From Phycisphaerales bacterium (GTDB lineage: Bacteria; Planctomycetota; Phycisphaerae; Phycisphaerales; UBA1924), in the NCBI GenBank assembly GCA_020849615.1, contig JADLFW010000017.1, forward strand, positions 62,001-126,000: a DNA stretch of 64,000 nt, read 5' to 3'. The notes under the pieces are model-generated. The model was not told the origin of the DNA and ran no database searches. It saw only the letters and a list, made by a program, of their open reading frames with translations. Positions 1 to 8,927 of this stretch are shown here, piece after piece. The position numbers and the translations under genes were made by a program. Positions within the stretch are counted from its first letter, which is position 1. Each line of letters starts with the position of its first letter.

Positions 1-132
1 GGGCCCGACCGCCGCTGCATCCACCAGCTTGCGGATCAGGTTGTGATCGATGAGAAAGTTCTGGCCGAGGGATTTCTTCGGGGCCAGCCCGTGCGAAGCG
101 AGCAGCTCGCGGATTTCAGTGAGGGATTGCAC
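1..132 (-). CDS. rsmA: 16S rRNA dimethyladenosine transferase RsmA/KsgA, N-terminus only
   Basis: Only the first 44 codons lie in the window; the gene runs off the left edge. From a GTG at 130-132 the translation contains G-L-A-P-K-K-S-L-G-Q-N-F-L-I-D, the conserved RsmA start that precedes the SAM-binding fold (family knowledge: dimethylates two adjacent adenosines in the 3' helix of 16S rRNA during 30S maturation). An in-frame TTG lies three codons upstream, so the exact start is open. It is downstream of the HAD gene on the same strand, separated by a repeat. Identification is strong for such a short piece because the K-x-L-G-Q-N-F signature is diagnostic. Confidence 0.88.
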   Translation of the reverse strand, partial: MQSLTEIRELLASHGLAPKKSLGQNFLIDHNLIRKLVDAAAVGP

Positions 133-136
133 GGGT

Positions 137-264
137 GTCAAATGGCAAATCGCAAATGGCAAATGACAAACTCGGTCCGTGGATCGGTCGTCCAATTCCT
201 CCCGCATCGCGGACCTTCGCGCGGCAACATTTGCCGTTTGCTATTTGCCATTTGCAATTTCCCT
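137..264. repeat. Imperfect inverted repeat of TTTGCC-type units
   Basis: Two A/T-rich arms of about 28 bases (about 141-170 and 233-261) are built from the units ATTTGCC and GTTTGC. They are nearly reverse complements of each other, with a few mismatches, around a GC-rich middle of about 60 bases. A related run of the same units lies at 42322-42356 just after ssb. The element fills the gap between the HAD gene and rsmA. It could fold as a long hairpin in the transcript or be a small dispersed repeat. Confidence 0.65.
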
Positions 265-268
265 CCCC

Positions 269-1165
269 TCACCATTCGCCATCGAGAATCTTCCCCACCG
301 CCCACGCCACCCCATCCTCCGCGTTCGATTTCGTCTGCCGCTTCGCGGCGGCCCGCGCCGCCGGCACCGCGTTGCCCATCGCGATCCCCAGCCCGGCGCC
401 CTTCAGCATCGCGATGTCGTTCACCTCATCCCCGATCGCCGCGATCCGTGATGGCTCAATCCCCCACTGCCGGGCCAGCCTCGACACCGCCGACCACTTG
501 GTCGCATCCTTGTCGAAGACCTCCAGCACGTGCAGCGTTTGCCCATCTCCGCTCCGGCGCTCGTGCTCGGGCGCAACCACCGCCGGGAAGTGATGCACCA
601 CCGCCCGCTCGCCGAGCTCACGATCCAGATCGCCCTTGATCCCCGCGAGCGTCCCCGACAGGCCGCACACTCCGGCCCGGACCGTGTGTTCCGGGTGGCC
701 ATCATCCGCAAGGGAGGGCACGAACCGCACCTCAACCTTCATCTTTGAGAACCACCAGAGCGTCACGGGGTCGAGGTCGAGCTTTTCCTCCCCCACCACC
801 ACGAGGTAGTCAAACCCCGCATCCAGCGGGTCCTTCAGCACCAGCGCCGGGTGCCCGTGGCGGATGAACAGCTCCACCGCGCGGGAGACGATCGCCGAAT
901 CCATCGCGAAGCGATGCAGCGTCCGCCGGGTGACAGGGCACGCGGTGATGGAACCGCCCGCGACGACCACCGGGTCGGTTTGCCCGATGCGCCCGAGAGC
1001 ATCCTCGCACTCGACAAGGCCCCGCCCCGTGCACACGGTGATGCGCACGCCGGCCGCGCGGGCCCGGCTGATCGCGGCGATGGTCGCTTGCGTGATCCGG
1101 CCCGCCGGGTCGAACGTGGTGCCGTCAAGGTCCAGCGCCAGGAGGTCGTAGCGGCGTTCAGGCAT
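269..1165 (-). CDS. Cof-type HAD-IIB family hydrolase
   Basis: This is a 298-residue cytosolic haloacid-dehalogenase-fold phosphatase. Motif I, D-L-D-G-T, is at residues 12-16, and T-G-R-G follows near residues 46-49. A conserved lysine lies in the segment F-D-K-D-A-T-K, and motif IV reads G-D-E-V-N-D about 50 residues before the end, followed by G-I-A-M-G-N. This order and the large cap between motifs II and III are typical of the Cof/IIB subfamily, which dephosphorylates sugar phosphates, nucleotides or FMN. The substrate cannot be told from sequence. The ATG at 1163-1165 gives the usual family length. It is followed by the repeat and then rsmA on the same strand. Confidence 0.87.
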   Translation of the reverse strand: MPERRYDLLALDLDGTTFDPAGRITQATIAAISRARAAGVRITVCTGRGLVECEDALGRIGQTDPVVVAGGSITACPVTRRTLHRFAMDSAIVSRAVELFIRHGHPALVLKDPLDAGFDYLVVVGEEKLDLDPVTLWWFSKMKVEVRFVPSLADDGHPEHTVRAGVCGLSGTLAGIKGDLDRELGERAVVHHFPAVVAPEHERRSGDGQTLHVLEVFDKDATKWSAVSRLARQWGIEPSRIAAIGDEVNDIAMLKGAGLGIAMGNAVPAARAAAKRQTKSNAEDGVAWAVGKILDGEW

Positions 1166-1193
1166 GCCGGGCCGAGTGTAGCGCGCGGGCCCG

Positions 1194-2588
1194 TCAGACC
1201 GCGCCGGCCTCCGGCCCCAGCATGATCGCGTTCTTGCCCTGCCGCTTGCAGGTCAGCGACAGCTCATCGGCCTTGCGCATCAGCTCCTCGACCGTCGAGC
1301 CGTCCCAGGGGTAGGTGGCCAGCCCGCCGGAGATGGTGAGCGGGCCCGGCGCGCCCTGGCCCAGCTTCGGGAAGCGGTGGGCCCGGATCTGCTCCTGGAA
1401 CCGGTGCGCGATCTGGCAGACATCGGTCGGGTGCTTGCTGGTCGAGTGGCGCGGGCCTTCGGGCTCGAAGAAGATCACGGCGAACTCATCGCCGCCGATG
1501 CGGCAGACGCGGTCGGTGGGCCGCACCACGCTCCGCAGCAGCTTGATCGTCTCGGTCAGGATCTCATCGCCGGCCTCGTGCCCGTGGCGGTCGTTGAACT
1601 GCTTGAAGTCGTCGATGTCGAAGAAAAGCACCGTCACGCTGCGGCGGTGCAGCCGGGCCTGCTCGATCGCCGCGTGCAGGAACCGCTCGAAGTACCGGCG
1701 GTTCCAGGCCCCTGTCAGTGAATCGGTGAACGCCGCCTCGCGCAGCTGCTCCTGCTGGTCGCGCAGCCGCAGCCAGCCCGCCAGCCACGCGGCTTGGATC
1801 GACAGCGACCCACCCGCCCCGGTTCCCGCCGCCGATCGCAAGAGTCCGAGCGTCCGCCCTTCCCACCGCACGGGCGTGCCGGTCGTGGCGGCGGATTCCG
1901 GAGCGGAGGCCGGGATGAACTCGACCGTCGGGTCGCCGCTCCGCTCGCGCAGCAGACGCACCGCCGCCTCGGTGATGTCGCGGCCCCGAAGCAGCAGACC
2001 GACCAGCACATCATCGCCGACGCCCGATGCCGGCTCGCCGGGCGGTTCGGCCTCGAACGGACGCGGCGGCGTGGTGGTCACGACCACGGGCGTCATCGGC
2101 TCGGCCGGGCCTGACAAGGTCGCGGAAGAATCGGAGCTGAGCGTGCTCGATACGGGCGGGCCCGAACGCGGCCGCCGTAGTTTCGCCACATCGCGGACGA
2201 GCGTGCGCACCAGCTCGGCCGGCGCATCGGCCGGCACCACGGCATCAAACTCGGATTCCGCGGAGACGTGGCAGGTGCTCAGGCCCACCACGCCCACCGC
2301 GGGGTCAACCAGCCGGAGACCCTTGAGCACCGCGTCGCGGGGGTCGGGATCATCCTGCGAATCATCGCCGAAGATCACGACACAGGCCCGCGGAGACTGC
2401 TCATCGATCGGATCCGAGAGCTCGCCGATCGCTTCCAGGGGTGTGCGGACCCGGACCAGCTCCAGCCCCGGATCGAGGCGCAGCTTGGCATCCAGCCCCG
2501 TGCGGCCGACGAGGATCACGCGAACTTCGAGTTCAGCCGCGGCCCCGGACACGTGGTCCCCGTTTCTCGATCTGGCTGCGGAATCCAT
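1194..2588 (-). CDS. Diguanylate cyclase (GGDEF) with receiver-like N-terminus
   Basis: The C-terminal third is a GGDEF domain, which makes cyclic di-GMP from two GTP. The active-site loop reads R-I-G-G-D-E-F, and an inhibitory-site motif R-P-T-D ends exactly five residues before it, so product inhibition is likely. A typical D-x-L-T-G-x-x-N-R-R entry helix precedes it. The N-terminal 110 residues look like a degenerate receiver-type alpha/beta domain; I see no clear phospho-acceptor context. A linker of unknown fold lies between. The open frame extends upstream, but the ATG at 2586-2588 follows GGAGAGGGAGAGGA and is the preferred start (464 residues). It sits 79 bases after the next gene upstream and may form a unit with it. 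Confidence 0.88.
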   Translation of the reverse strand: MDSAARSRNGDHVSGAAAELEVRVILVGRTGLDAKLRLDPGLELVRVRTPLEAIGELSDPIDEQSPRACVVIFGDDSQDDPDPRDAVLKGLRLVDPAVGVVGLSTCHVSAESEFDAVVPADAPAELVRTLVRDVAKLRRPRSGPPVSSTLSSDSSATLSGPAEPMTPVVVTTTPPRPFEAEPPGEPASGVGDDVLVGLLLRGRDITEAAVRLLRERSGDPTVEFIPASAPESAATTGTPVRWEGRTLGLLRSAAGTGAGGSLSIQAAWLAGWLRLRDQQEQLREAAFTDSLTGAWNRRYFERFLHAAIEQARLHRRSVTVLFFDIDDFKQFNDRHGHEAGDEILTETIKLLRSVVRPTDRVCRIGGDEFAVIFFEPEGPRHSTSKHPTDVCQIAHRFQEQIRAHRFPKLGQGAPGPLTISGGLATYPWDGSTVEELMRKADELSLTCKRQGKNAIMLGPEAGAV

Positions 2589-2667
2589 TCCTCTCCCTCT
2601 CCCCGCTCCTCCATACGAGCGGGCCGGGGCTGTGGGTCGTCCCCCCTGTGCCCCTTCAACTCCTAAC

Positions 2668-3417
2668 TTATACCTGACTCGGCCGGCTCTCCCCGGCGAG
2701 CAGCATGGCAAGTTCCTCTTCGCTCAACAGCCCTCGCAGGTCCATCGGCCCGATCGCGGCGGCCGCCGGAGGCTTGGCCTCGATCGCCCCCCCCGGTTCC
2801 TGGGCCACAGGGTTGGGTTCGACAGGGGCCGCCGATGGCGGCTGGGCAGACGGCGCACCGGGCCGCACTTCTCCCGCTAGACGGAGCCTGGGCCCCACGA
2901 TCACCGGAGCGACCGGGGGCGCGGTGACCTTGCGGGCTGTCTTGGCTTCCGCCCACACCGATGGCGACTTGATGCTGGCCGCGACACGGGGCTGCGGCAC
3001 GGGACGCTGAGCCCGCCACCGCTGTACATCCTGGTCGTTGACCGCCCTCAACTGGGGATTGCCGGCGGAACGGTAGAGCCACATCGCCGTCTTTGGCGCG
3101 TACCGCTCGATGACCTCCTTCATCTCGTCGGGGCGCAGCAGACGGTCCGGCTCCACGAACACCAGGATCAGCGCGCGGGGTGATGGCACTTCGGCGTTCA
3201 CGCGCGGGCCGCGGAGGCTGCACAGCTCCGCCAGCGCCGTCGCCCGCTGGTCGTGCGCGTGCATGATCATCCCGCGGCGATCGAGGGCGGCGCAAAGCTC
3301 GGACGAAGCCGGCAAATTTTGCGCGTGCCACAGGACACAGTGGGCTTCCCGCAGGGCCGGGCCCTGCCTGTCAACAACCTGTTCGCGCTGATCCCCCATC
3401 ATCAGTCCATTGTACAA
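2668..3417 (-). CDS. Hypothetical protein with receiver-like N-terminal domain
   Basis: This is a 249-residue protein with no function I can name. Residues about 20-125 alternate hydrophobic strands and helices (for example A-L-I-L-V-F-V-E-P) like a response-regulator receiver, but the acidic pocket is not convincing. The remainder is a Pro/Ala-rich linker ending in a short conserved-looking segment, M-D-L-R-G-L-L-S-E-E-E-L-A-M-L-L-A-G-E, which could be a docking helix. A second Met at 3402 is an alternative start. It lies upstream of the diguanylate cyclase on the same strand, whose N-terminus has a similar degenerate receiver-like look, so the two may work together. Confidence 0.6.
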   Translation of the reverse strand: MYNGLMMGDQREQVVDRQGPALREAHCVLWHAQNLPASSELCAALDRRGMIMHAHDQRATALAELCSLRGPRVNAEVPSPRALILVFVEPDRLLRPDEMKEVIERYAPKTAMWLYRSAGNPQLRAVNDQDVQRWRAQRPVPQPRVAASIKSPSVWAEAKTARKVTAPPVAPVIVGPRLRLAGEVRPGAPSAQPPSAAPVEPNPVAQEPGGAIEAKPPAAAAIGPMDLRGLLSEEELAMLLAGESRPSQV

Positions 3418-3489
3418 AGCCCGGGGACTGCCCCAAAGCGACTTCGATCCGGGGAAAGCCCCTTTCCCTATCGGACAGCCGAATAACCG

Positions 3490-4641
3490 TTATAAGCCAA
3501 TCAAGCGACCGGCCACGATTTCTGCGCCGTTCGCCGGGCCGAGCTTCCGGAACGCGCTTCGCATCGCCCCCCGCCGGGCCGGATCCCGCAGCAACGCGAT
3601 GATCTCCCGCCCCGGGCCCGCCGCGTTGGCCGCGGGTTCGATCAGGTCGCGGGAAAGGATGCAGCAACCGGCCGATTCAAGCCGCTCCGCGTTGCGCCGC
3701 TGATGCTCATCCTTGTGGTACGGATACGGCAGGAAAACGCACGGCGTGGCGCTCGCCCAGGCCTCCGCGACGTTGCCCGCGCCCGACCGGGCCACCGCGA
3801 AATCCGCAGCGCCCCAGTACGGGCCCATGGGATCGAAGAACGCTTCGACCTGCGCGGTGATACCCGCGGCGGAGTACACCGCGCGGAGTTCCTCGATCTG
3901 CGACTGGCCCGCCTGGTGCAGGATCTGCCACTGGTGCTCGGTGAACGCGCCGGGGTCGATCCTGACGAGCTCCATCAATAGTTGATTGATCGACTTGGCG
4001 CCCTGGCTGCCGCCGGTGATGAGCAGAGTCGGACGCAGCGGGTGGAGGTTCAGCAACCGTCTGCAGTGTTCGAGTCCGCCCGGCGGACGCGCCGCGCTGC
4101 GGACGATCGGCGCGATGCGCTGCCACGAGGGGCGCCCCTGGACTTCGGCCGCGGTGAACGTGGCCCGGGCGTGCCGGGCGATCCAGCGGTTGGCCAGGCC
4201 CGGCACGGCGTCGAGGTTGACCAGCGTGACCGGGCATCGCTCGGCGCGGGCCGCCTGCACAACGGGGGCTGCGACGAATCCGCCCATGGCGACAACGTGG
4301 ACGGTGGCGCCGGCAGCGCGGGCCTGTCGGATGATGGCCCGGCCCTGGCGGACCGCGCCGCCCCACGAGCCCAGGAACCTGACCAGCCCGCGCGGGCGGG
4401 CCGAAAACGGCGCTGCGCGGATGGGCTCGAACGCAGCGCCCGCGGTCTTGAGGATCTCGGCATCGAGCGGCCGGGGTGAGCAGGCGAAGATGGCCCGGAT
4501 GGACGGGTCGATGGCGCGGAGCTGCTCGGTGATGGCCAGGCCCGGGAAGAGGTGTCCGCCGGTGCCGCCGCCCGCGAAGATGAACACACGGCTGGGGGGA
4601 GACGAGGGCATCGGGGGTCGGGGGCTCGGGGTCGGAATCAC
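3490..4641 (-). CDS. murG: UDP-N-acetylglucosamine transferase MurG
   Basis: MurG transfers GlcNAc from UDP-GlcNAc onto lipid I at the inner membrane, giving lipid II. The N-terminal glycine loop F-A-G-G-G-T-G-G-H, the second-domain motif T-G-G-S-Q-G-A-K-S-I-N and the late segment S-G-A-G-N-V-A-E with H-Q-R-R-N-A-E are classical MurG signatures. The GTG at 4639-4641 overlaps the TGA of ftsW (shared GTGA), which suggests coupled translation. An internal ATG ten codons in is an alternative. Length (383) is slightly above the norm because of a Pro/Ser-rich leader. Together with ftsW it is a remnant of a division/cell-wall cluster. Confidence 0.95.
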   Translation of the reverse strand: MIPTPSPRPPMPSSPPSRVFIFAGGGTGGHLFPGLAITEQLRAIDPSIRAIFACSPRPLDAEILKTAGAAFEPIRAAPFSARPRGLVRFLGSWGGAVRQGRAIIRQARAAGATVHVVAMGGFVAAPVVQAARAERCPVTLVNLDAVPGLANRWIARHARATFTAAEVQGRPSWQRIAPIVRSAARPPGGLEHCRRLLNLHPLRPTLLITGGSQGAKSINQLLMELVRIDPGAFTEHQWQILHQAGQSQIEELRAVYSAAGITAQVEAFFDPMGPYWGAADFAVARSGAGNVAEAWASATPCVFLPYPYHKDEHQRRNAERLESAGCCILSRDLIEPAANAAGPGREIIALLRDPARRGAMRSAFRKLGPANGAEIVAGRLIGL

Positions 4642-5924
4642 GCCACCTGTGCGGATTCAACGGCTGCCGATGCGGCCTGCACATCGCCGCGCGGTTCGAT
4701 GAGCACGTGCCGGCTGTCAAAGAGGTGGGCCTGCGTGCGGTCCACGGCGATGACGAGGCCAAGGCAGAAGGCGGTGAGGATCCACCCCGTGCCGCCGGAG
4801 CTGACGAGCGGGAGGGCGATGCCCTTGGTCGGGCCCAGGCCCGTCACCACCGCGAGGTTGATCAGCGCCTGCAGGCCGACGGTGACGATGACGCCGGAGA
4901 CGAAGAGCTTGAGGATGGGGCGGGGCTCGCGCTTCACGATGAGATAGCCGGCCCAGATGAGGCCGATGAAGAGCGCGATGATGATGGCGGCGCCGGCGAT
5001 GCCGAGTTCTTCGCAGATGACGGCGAAGAGGAAGTCGGTCTTGTCCTCAGGAAGGTAGCCGAACTTCTGGAGGCCGTGGCCCAGCCCCCGGCCCGGGCCT
5101 TCGCCGCCGTGGACGGCGAGCATGGACTGGATCATGTGGTAGCCGGTCTTCTCGGGATCGGCATAGGGATCAAGGAAGGCGGTGAGCCGTTTCACGCGGT
5201 ACGGGCTGGTGATGACGGCGGCGGCGAGCAGGGCCGCGGCGGCGGGCACCATCATCGCGAACTGCCAGATCCGCGCCCCCGCGGCGACGAGCACGAAGCA
5301 AGCCGCGCAGGCGATCAGGACTCCCGTGCCCAGGTCCTCGAGCACGATGAAGCCCGCGACGGCGCCGACGCCGATCAGGGCGGGGACGAGACCCCTCCAG
5401 AACTTGTGGAGGACGCTGGCCCGGGTGATGCCGTACCAGGCGGCGAGGCCGATGAGCACCCACTTGGCGATCTCGGAGGGCTGGACGGAGAGGGCATCGG
5501 AGAGCCCCGGAATGGGCAGGGAGATCCAGCGGTGCGAGCCGTTCTTCACGCGGCTGACGCCCGGGACATACACCAGCGCCATCAGGATCAGCAGCCCGGC
5601 GATGATGATGCCGGGCCCGACCAGCCCGGCGAAGGGGTCCGGGCGTGCGGGGGGCTCGCGCAGCAGGCCATCAGGCCCGGCCTTGTCGAACGACCGGGCG
5701 AGCCGGCGGATGGGGAGGAAGGCGGCGGCGGCCATGGCGATGACGGCCATCCCCATGTAGGCGGTGGGACGGGAGAAGATGATGTCGCGCGGCGTGAGGA
5801 TCGCATCCTGCGGGGTAGGCCCGGCTACCGGCGTGACGCGCATGCCCGCCGAGTTCACCATGATGACGCCGATGGTGAGGAGCGCGAGCGCACAGAGAGC
5901 GATGGTCTGGCCGGGGCGGAGCAT
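4638..5924 (-). CDS. ftsW: Lipid II polymerase FtsW (SEDS family)
   Basis: This is a polytopic membrane protein of 428 residues and about ten hydrophobic segments. SEDS signatures are present: Q-P-S-E-I-A-K-W, the loop G-H-G-L-Q-K-F-G-Y-L-P-E-D-K-T-D-F-L-F-A-V, and the late motif G-L-G-P-T-K-G-I-A-L-P followed by S-S-G-G-T. SEDS proteins polymerise peptidoglycan glycan strands from lipid II; the pairing with murG favours FtsW over RodA. It is preceded by a 51-base gap after rimO on the same strand. Planctomycetes generally lack FtsZ but many keep parts of the peptidoglycan machinery, so its role here may be growth as well as division. Confidence 0.92.
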   Translation of the reverse strand: MLRPGQTIALCALALLTIGVIMVNSAGMRVTPVAGPTPQDAILTPRDIIFSRPTAYMGMAVIAMAAAAFLPIRRLARSFDKAGPDGLLREPPARPDPFAGLVGPGIIIAGLLILMALVYVPGVSRVKNGSHRWISLPIPGLSDALSVQPSEIAKWVLIGLAAWYGITRASVLHKFWRGLVPALIGVGAVAGFIVLEDLGTGVLIACAACFVLVAAGARIWQFAMMVPAAAALLAAAVITSPYRVKRLTAFLDPYADPEKTGYHMIQSMLAVHGGEGPGRGLGHGLQKFGYLPEDKTDFLFAVICEELGIAGAAIIIALFIGLIWAGYLIVKREPRPILKLFVSGVIVTVGLQALINLAVVTGLGPTKGIALPLVSSGGTGWILTAFCLGLVIAVDRTQAHLFDSRHVLIEPRGDVQAASAAVESAQVA

Positions 5925-5975
5925 AATCCGGACAGTATCGGCCGGCGAACGCAGATTTCTCGACTTTACCTGGGC

Positions 5976-7631
5976 CTACCGCAGCACCTTCAGGCCGACC
6001 TTCTTCTCCACCTCGCTCGCCGGGCGGGCGATGAGGTCGTACCCATCGCTGCCCACGACGACGCAGGGGAGCACCTCGCCGGGGGCGAGCTTGTCGCGCG
6101 ACTGCACGAACGTGACCGAATCGATTTGAGGAGCCTGGAAGTAGGCCCGGCCGCGGTAGAGGCGGCCGCCATCGCCGACGCCCGACGTCTTCCGCCCGGC
6201 CGACCGCAGCGGCTCATCGATCACCACATCGAAACGGGCGCCGCTTCCCGCCGGGTTCTTCTCATCAAACCGCCGGGCCAAGGACGCCGCCTGCTCGAAG
6301 GCGAGGCGCTGCTGCAGTTCCATGATCTCGCCGCGGCGCCGGGCCTTGACCTCGGCCGGCACCGCCAGCGCGGGGTCTTCTTCCATCGTCCCCGCCACCG
6401 TGCCGGGCTCCTTGGAGTACTCGAAGACGCCCACCGCATCGAACCGCATCTCTTCGACGAACTCGAGAAGCTGGCGGTGGTCCTCCTCGGTCTCGCCGGG
6501 GAAACCGGAGATGAACGTCGTGCGGATCGCCATGCCCGGGATGCGGTCGCGGAGCGTGTGGATCAGTTCGGCTTGCCGCTGGCGGGTGACGTGCCGACGC
6601 ATCGAGGCGAGCGTGCGGTCGCTGGCGTGCTGGAGAGGGATGTCCAGGTACTTCAGCAGCCGCCCGCGCGAGGAAAGCTCGGCGAAGGCATCGACGATCG
6701 GCCCGGAAAAGTTGGAGGGGTAGGCGTACATCAGTCGCAGCCATCCGCGGCAGCCCTCATCATCCATGGTCTTTGACAGGGCGCGGAGCAGCGCGGGGAG
6801 GCCCTGGCCCTGCGCCAGCCCCATCCCGATGTCATCCCCGTAGCTCGTCGTGTCCTGCCCGATCAGCAGCAGCTCGAACGCGCCATCGTTGATCAGCTCA
6901 CGGGCCTCCGCGCAGATGCGGTCGATGGGCTTGCTGCGCATTTTGCCACGGATCGAGGGGATCGTGCAGAACGCGCAGTTCTGGTTGCACCCCTCGCTGA
7001 CGCGGAGGTACGCGTAGTGGCGCGGCGTGAGGCGCAGCCGGGCCGAGTCATCCTCGAAGTACCCGACGCCCTGCCCATCCTTGCCGTTGACGGTGAGGCC
7101 CGTCGTCGCCATGCCGCGGGCCTTGGCGGCCTGGAGCGCGTTGCCGGCGATCCAGTAGGCGGGCTGATCTGAAGCCTCGATGGCGTTCGCCGGCCGGGAG
7201 GCCCGCGGTGTTTCGGGGCCGCGCACGGCGTCGACGATCTTGTCGCGGTCAAAGACGCCGACCATCGCGTCGATCCCGGGGGCCCACTCCAGCATCTTGG
7301 CCCGGTGACGCTGGACGAGACACCCGGCGACGATGACTCGCTTGAGGTTGCCCTTCTCCTTTTCGGCGATGGCTTCCTTGATGACGCCGAGGGATTCATC
7401 CTTGGAGGCCTCGAGGAACCCGCAGGTGTTCACGACCACCGCATCGGCGCCATCGAAGCCGCCGGATTCCGGGTTGATAGAGACGGGGGTGATCCCCGAC
7501 TCGGCCAGCAGGCCCAGCATCTTCTCGGAGTCCACGAGGTTCTTCGGGCAGCCGAGGCTGACGAAGGCGACGGTGTTGACCGCTTCGCCCGCGGGAGGGC
7601 GGTGGCTGGATTTCTTGGGGTTTTTGGGCAC
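5976..7631 (-). CDS. rimO: Ribosomal protein S12 methylthiotransferase RimO
   Basis: This radical-SAM enzyme adds a beta-methylthio group to an aspartate of ribosomal protein S12. The N-terminal domain carries the three auxiliary-cluster cysteines in S-L-G-C-P-K-N, V-N-T-C-G-F and V-A-G-C-L-V. The radical-SAM motif is C-N-Q-N-C-A-F-C, and a TRAM-like domain closes the protein. The S-L-G-C-P-K-N start and the text around the SAM motif point to RimO rather than MiaB. At 551 residues it is about 100 longer than usual. Extra sequence lies between the first domain and the SAM motif (roughly residues 135-195) and in the C-terminal half before the TRAM part. Confidence 0.93.
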   Translation of the reverse strand: MPKNPKKSSHRPPAGEAVNTVAFVSLGCPKNLVDSEKMLGLLAESGITPVSINPESGGFDGADAVVVNTCGFLEASKDESLGVIKEAIAEKEKGNLKRVIVAGCLVQRHRAKMLEWAPGIDAMVGVFDRDKIVDAVRGPETPRASRPANAIEASDQPAYWIAGNALQAAKARGMATTGLTVNGKDGQGVGYFEDDSARLRLTPRHYAYLRVSEGCNQNCAFCTIPSIRGKMRSKPIDRICAEARELINDGAFELLLIGQDTTSYGDDIGMGLAQGQGLPALLRALSKTMDDEGCRGWLRLMYAYPSNFSGPIVDAFAELSSRGRLLKYLDIPLQHASDRTLASMRRHVTRQRQAELIHTLRDRIPGMAIRTTFISGFPGETEEDHRQLLEFVEEMRFDAVGVFEYSKEPGTVAGTMEEDPALAVPAEVKARRRGEIMELQQRLAFEQAASLARRFDEKNPAGSGARFDVVIDEPLRSAGRKTSGVGDGGRLYRGRAYFQAPQIDSVTFVQSRDKLAPGEVLPCVVVGSDGYDLIARPASEVEKKVGLKVLR

Positions 7632-7644
7632 CGGCGGACTATAG

Positions 7645-7664
7645 GGTGGCCCGCCTCTCCGGGC
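7645..7664. repeat. Half copy of a GGTGGC REP-like repeat
   Basis: GGTGGCCCGCCTCTCCGGGC matches the left half of the longer elements at 26095-26159 and 32424-32495 but lacks the second hairpin. It lies between rimO and the next minus-strand gene and looks like a decayed or partial copy. Confidence 0.5.
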
Positions 7665-7715
7665 CCGGCGGCGTGGACCAAGGCACGCATCGCAAGACGC
7701 ATGCTCACCAGGCGA

Positions 7716-8927
7716 TTACCGCCCTTCCGCCCGCTGCAGGGCCCACAGGGCGTAGGCGGTGATGAGCACCTTGTTGTCCTCCATCCAGCGGTCATCGACG
7801 GACTTGAACGAGCCATCGGGCTCCTGGAGTTCGGCGAGGCGCTTCACGAGATCGGCCCGCCAGTCGCGGGTCTCCTTCGTGCCATCGGGCTTGATAGTGT
7901 CGATGGTCGGCTCGCCCCACGCGGCCAGGCCCGAGGAGAAGACGACGAAGTAGTAGTACAGGCCATCGGTGCCGACGCCCGGGTTCTCCTCGAGCGTGTA
8001 GTTGCGCTGCATCCAGTCGAGCGCCGTGGTGACGCGGGGGTCGTTGCGGGGAAGCTGGGCGTAGAGATAGCTCTTGAAGCCCGAGTAGCTCATGGAGCCG
8101 TAGGCCCGGAGACGACTGACCTTGGTCCCGTCGTCGAGGGTCTCCTCGATCATCGCGGCGTTGGTCTGGCCGATGCCCACCTGGTCCTTGTTGACGCTCG
8201 TGGCGTAGATGAACCCCCCCTGCTTCGAGCCCCTGGCGTAGTCCATGTCGTTGATGGGGGTGCCATCGCGGGACCTCTCGGCCATCTGGACACGCTGGAG
8301 GAAGATGATGGCCCGCTGCATGGCCTCATCGCTGCCTTCGATCCCCGAATCGTGCAGGCCCTGCATGGCGATGCCGGTGTTGGAGAGGTCGGGCCGGCCG
8401 TGCTTGCCGTAGCCCCACCCGCCGTAGAACGGATCGGCCTTCGTCACCGGCTTGGCTGTCTCGCCCAGGCCATCGTGCACCACCGCGGCCTCGGAGAACT
8501 GCAGGCTCTTGAGGAACTCCTGCGCGGACTTGATCGCGGCCCGGGCTTCGGGGGTGTCGATCTTCGCGAGCGCCGAGAGCGAGATGGCGGTGTTGTAGCT
8601 GGGAAGGACCTTGTCATAGATGCCGCCATCGGGCTGGCGGTGCTTGAGGATGAACGCGACGCCCTTGGCGATCGCCTCATCCTTGGGGGTTGCGCCGGGC
8701 TCGCTGATGAGGCCGCGGATGACAAGCGCGGAGATGGCGGGGAAGCTGGGCCCGTCGGGATTGACGGACCAGCCGCCGGTGGCGGGGTCCTGCTGCGCCT
8801 TGAGGTAGGCGGCCGCCTTGGAAGCCATTTCGCGGGCGCGGTCATCGGCGCGGGCGGCGCCCGGGGACAGGCCCGCCGTGATCGCCACCAGCAGCACCGC
8901 GAACGCCGATCGCCGTGTCATGTTCAT
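7716..8927 (-). CDS. Secreted prenyltransferase/squalene-oxidase-repeat protein
   Basis: This 403-residue exported protein begins with a signal peptide (M-N-M-T-R-R then a hydrophobic run ending A-R-A-D-D). The mature part is built of repeats with G-G-W and G-G-I-Y motifs followed by helical pairs, the alpha/alpha-barrel seen in terpene cyclases and prenyltransferase beta subunits. Planctomycetes have many secreted copies of this fold of unknown function. I see no D-x-D-D cyclase motif, so cyclase activity is not claimed. The ATG at 8925-8927 overlaps the TGA of rsmE (ATGA) and has GGGGAGGAGAG upstream, which fixes the start well inside the longer open frame. Confidence 0.8.
   Translation of the reverse strand: MNMTRRSAFAVLLVAITAGLSPGAARADDRAREMASKAAAYLKAQQDPATGGWSVNPDGPSFPAISALVIRGLISEPGATPKDEAIAKGVAFILKHRQPDGGIYDKVLPSYNTAISLSALAKIDTPEARAAIKSAQEFLKSLQFSEAAVVHDGLGETAKPVTKADPFYGGWGYGKHGRPDLSNTGIAMQGLHDSGIEGSDEAMQRAIIFLQRVQMAERSRDGTPINDMDYARGSKQGGFIYATSVNKDQVGIGQTNAAMIEETLDDGTKVSRLRAYGSMSYSGFKSYLYAQLPRNDPRVTTALDWMQRNYTLEENPGVGTDGLYYYFVVFSSGLAAWGEPTIDTIKPDGTKETRDWRADLVKRLAELQEPDGSFKSVDDRWMEDNKVLITAYALWALQRAEGR

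Noticed and set aside
4707-6776. Long plus-strand open frame over ftsW and rimO
   Set aside because: Its product is Asp/Glu/Gly-rich text mirroring the real minus-strand genes; no motif.
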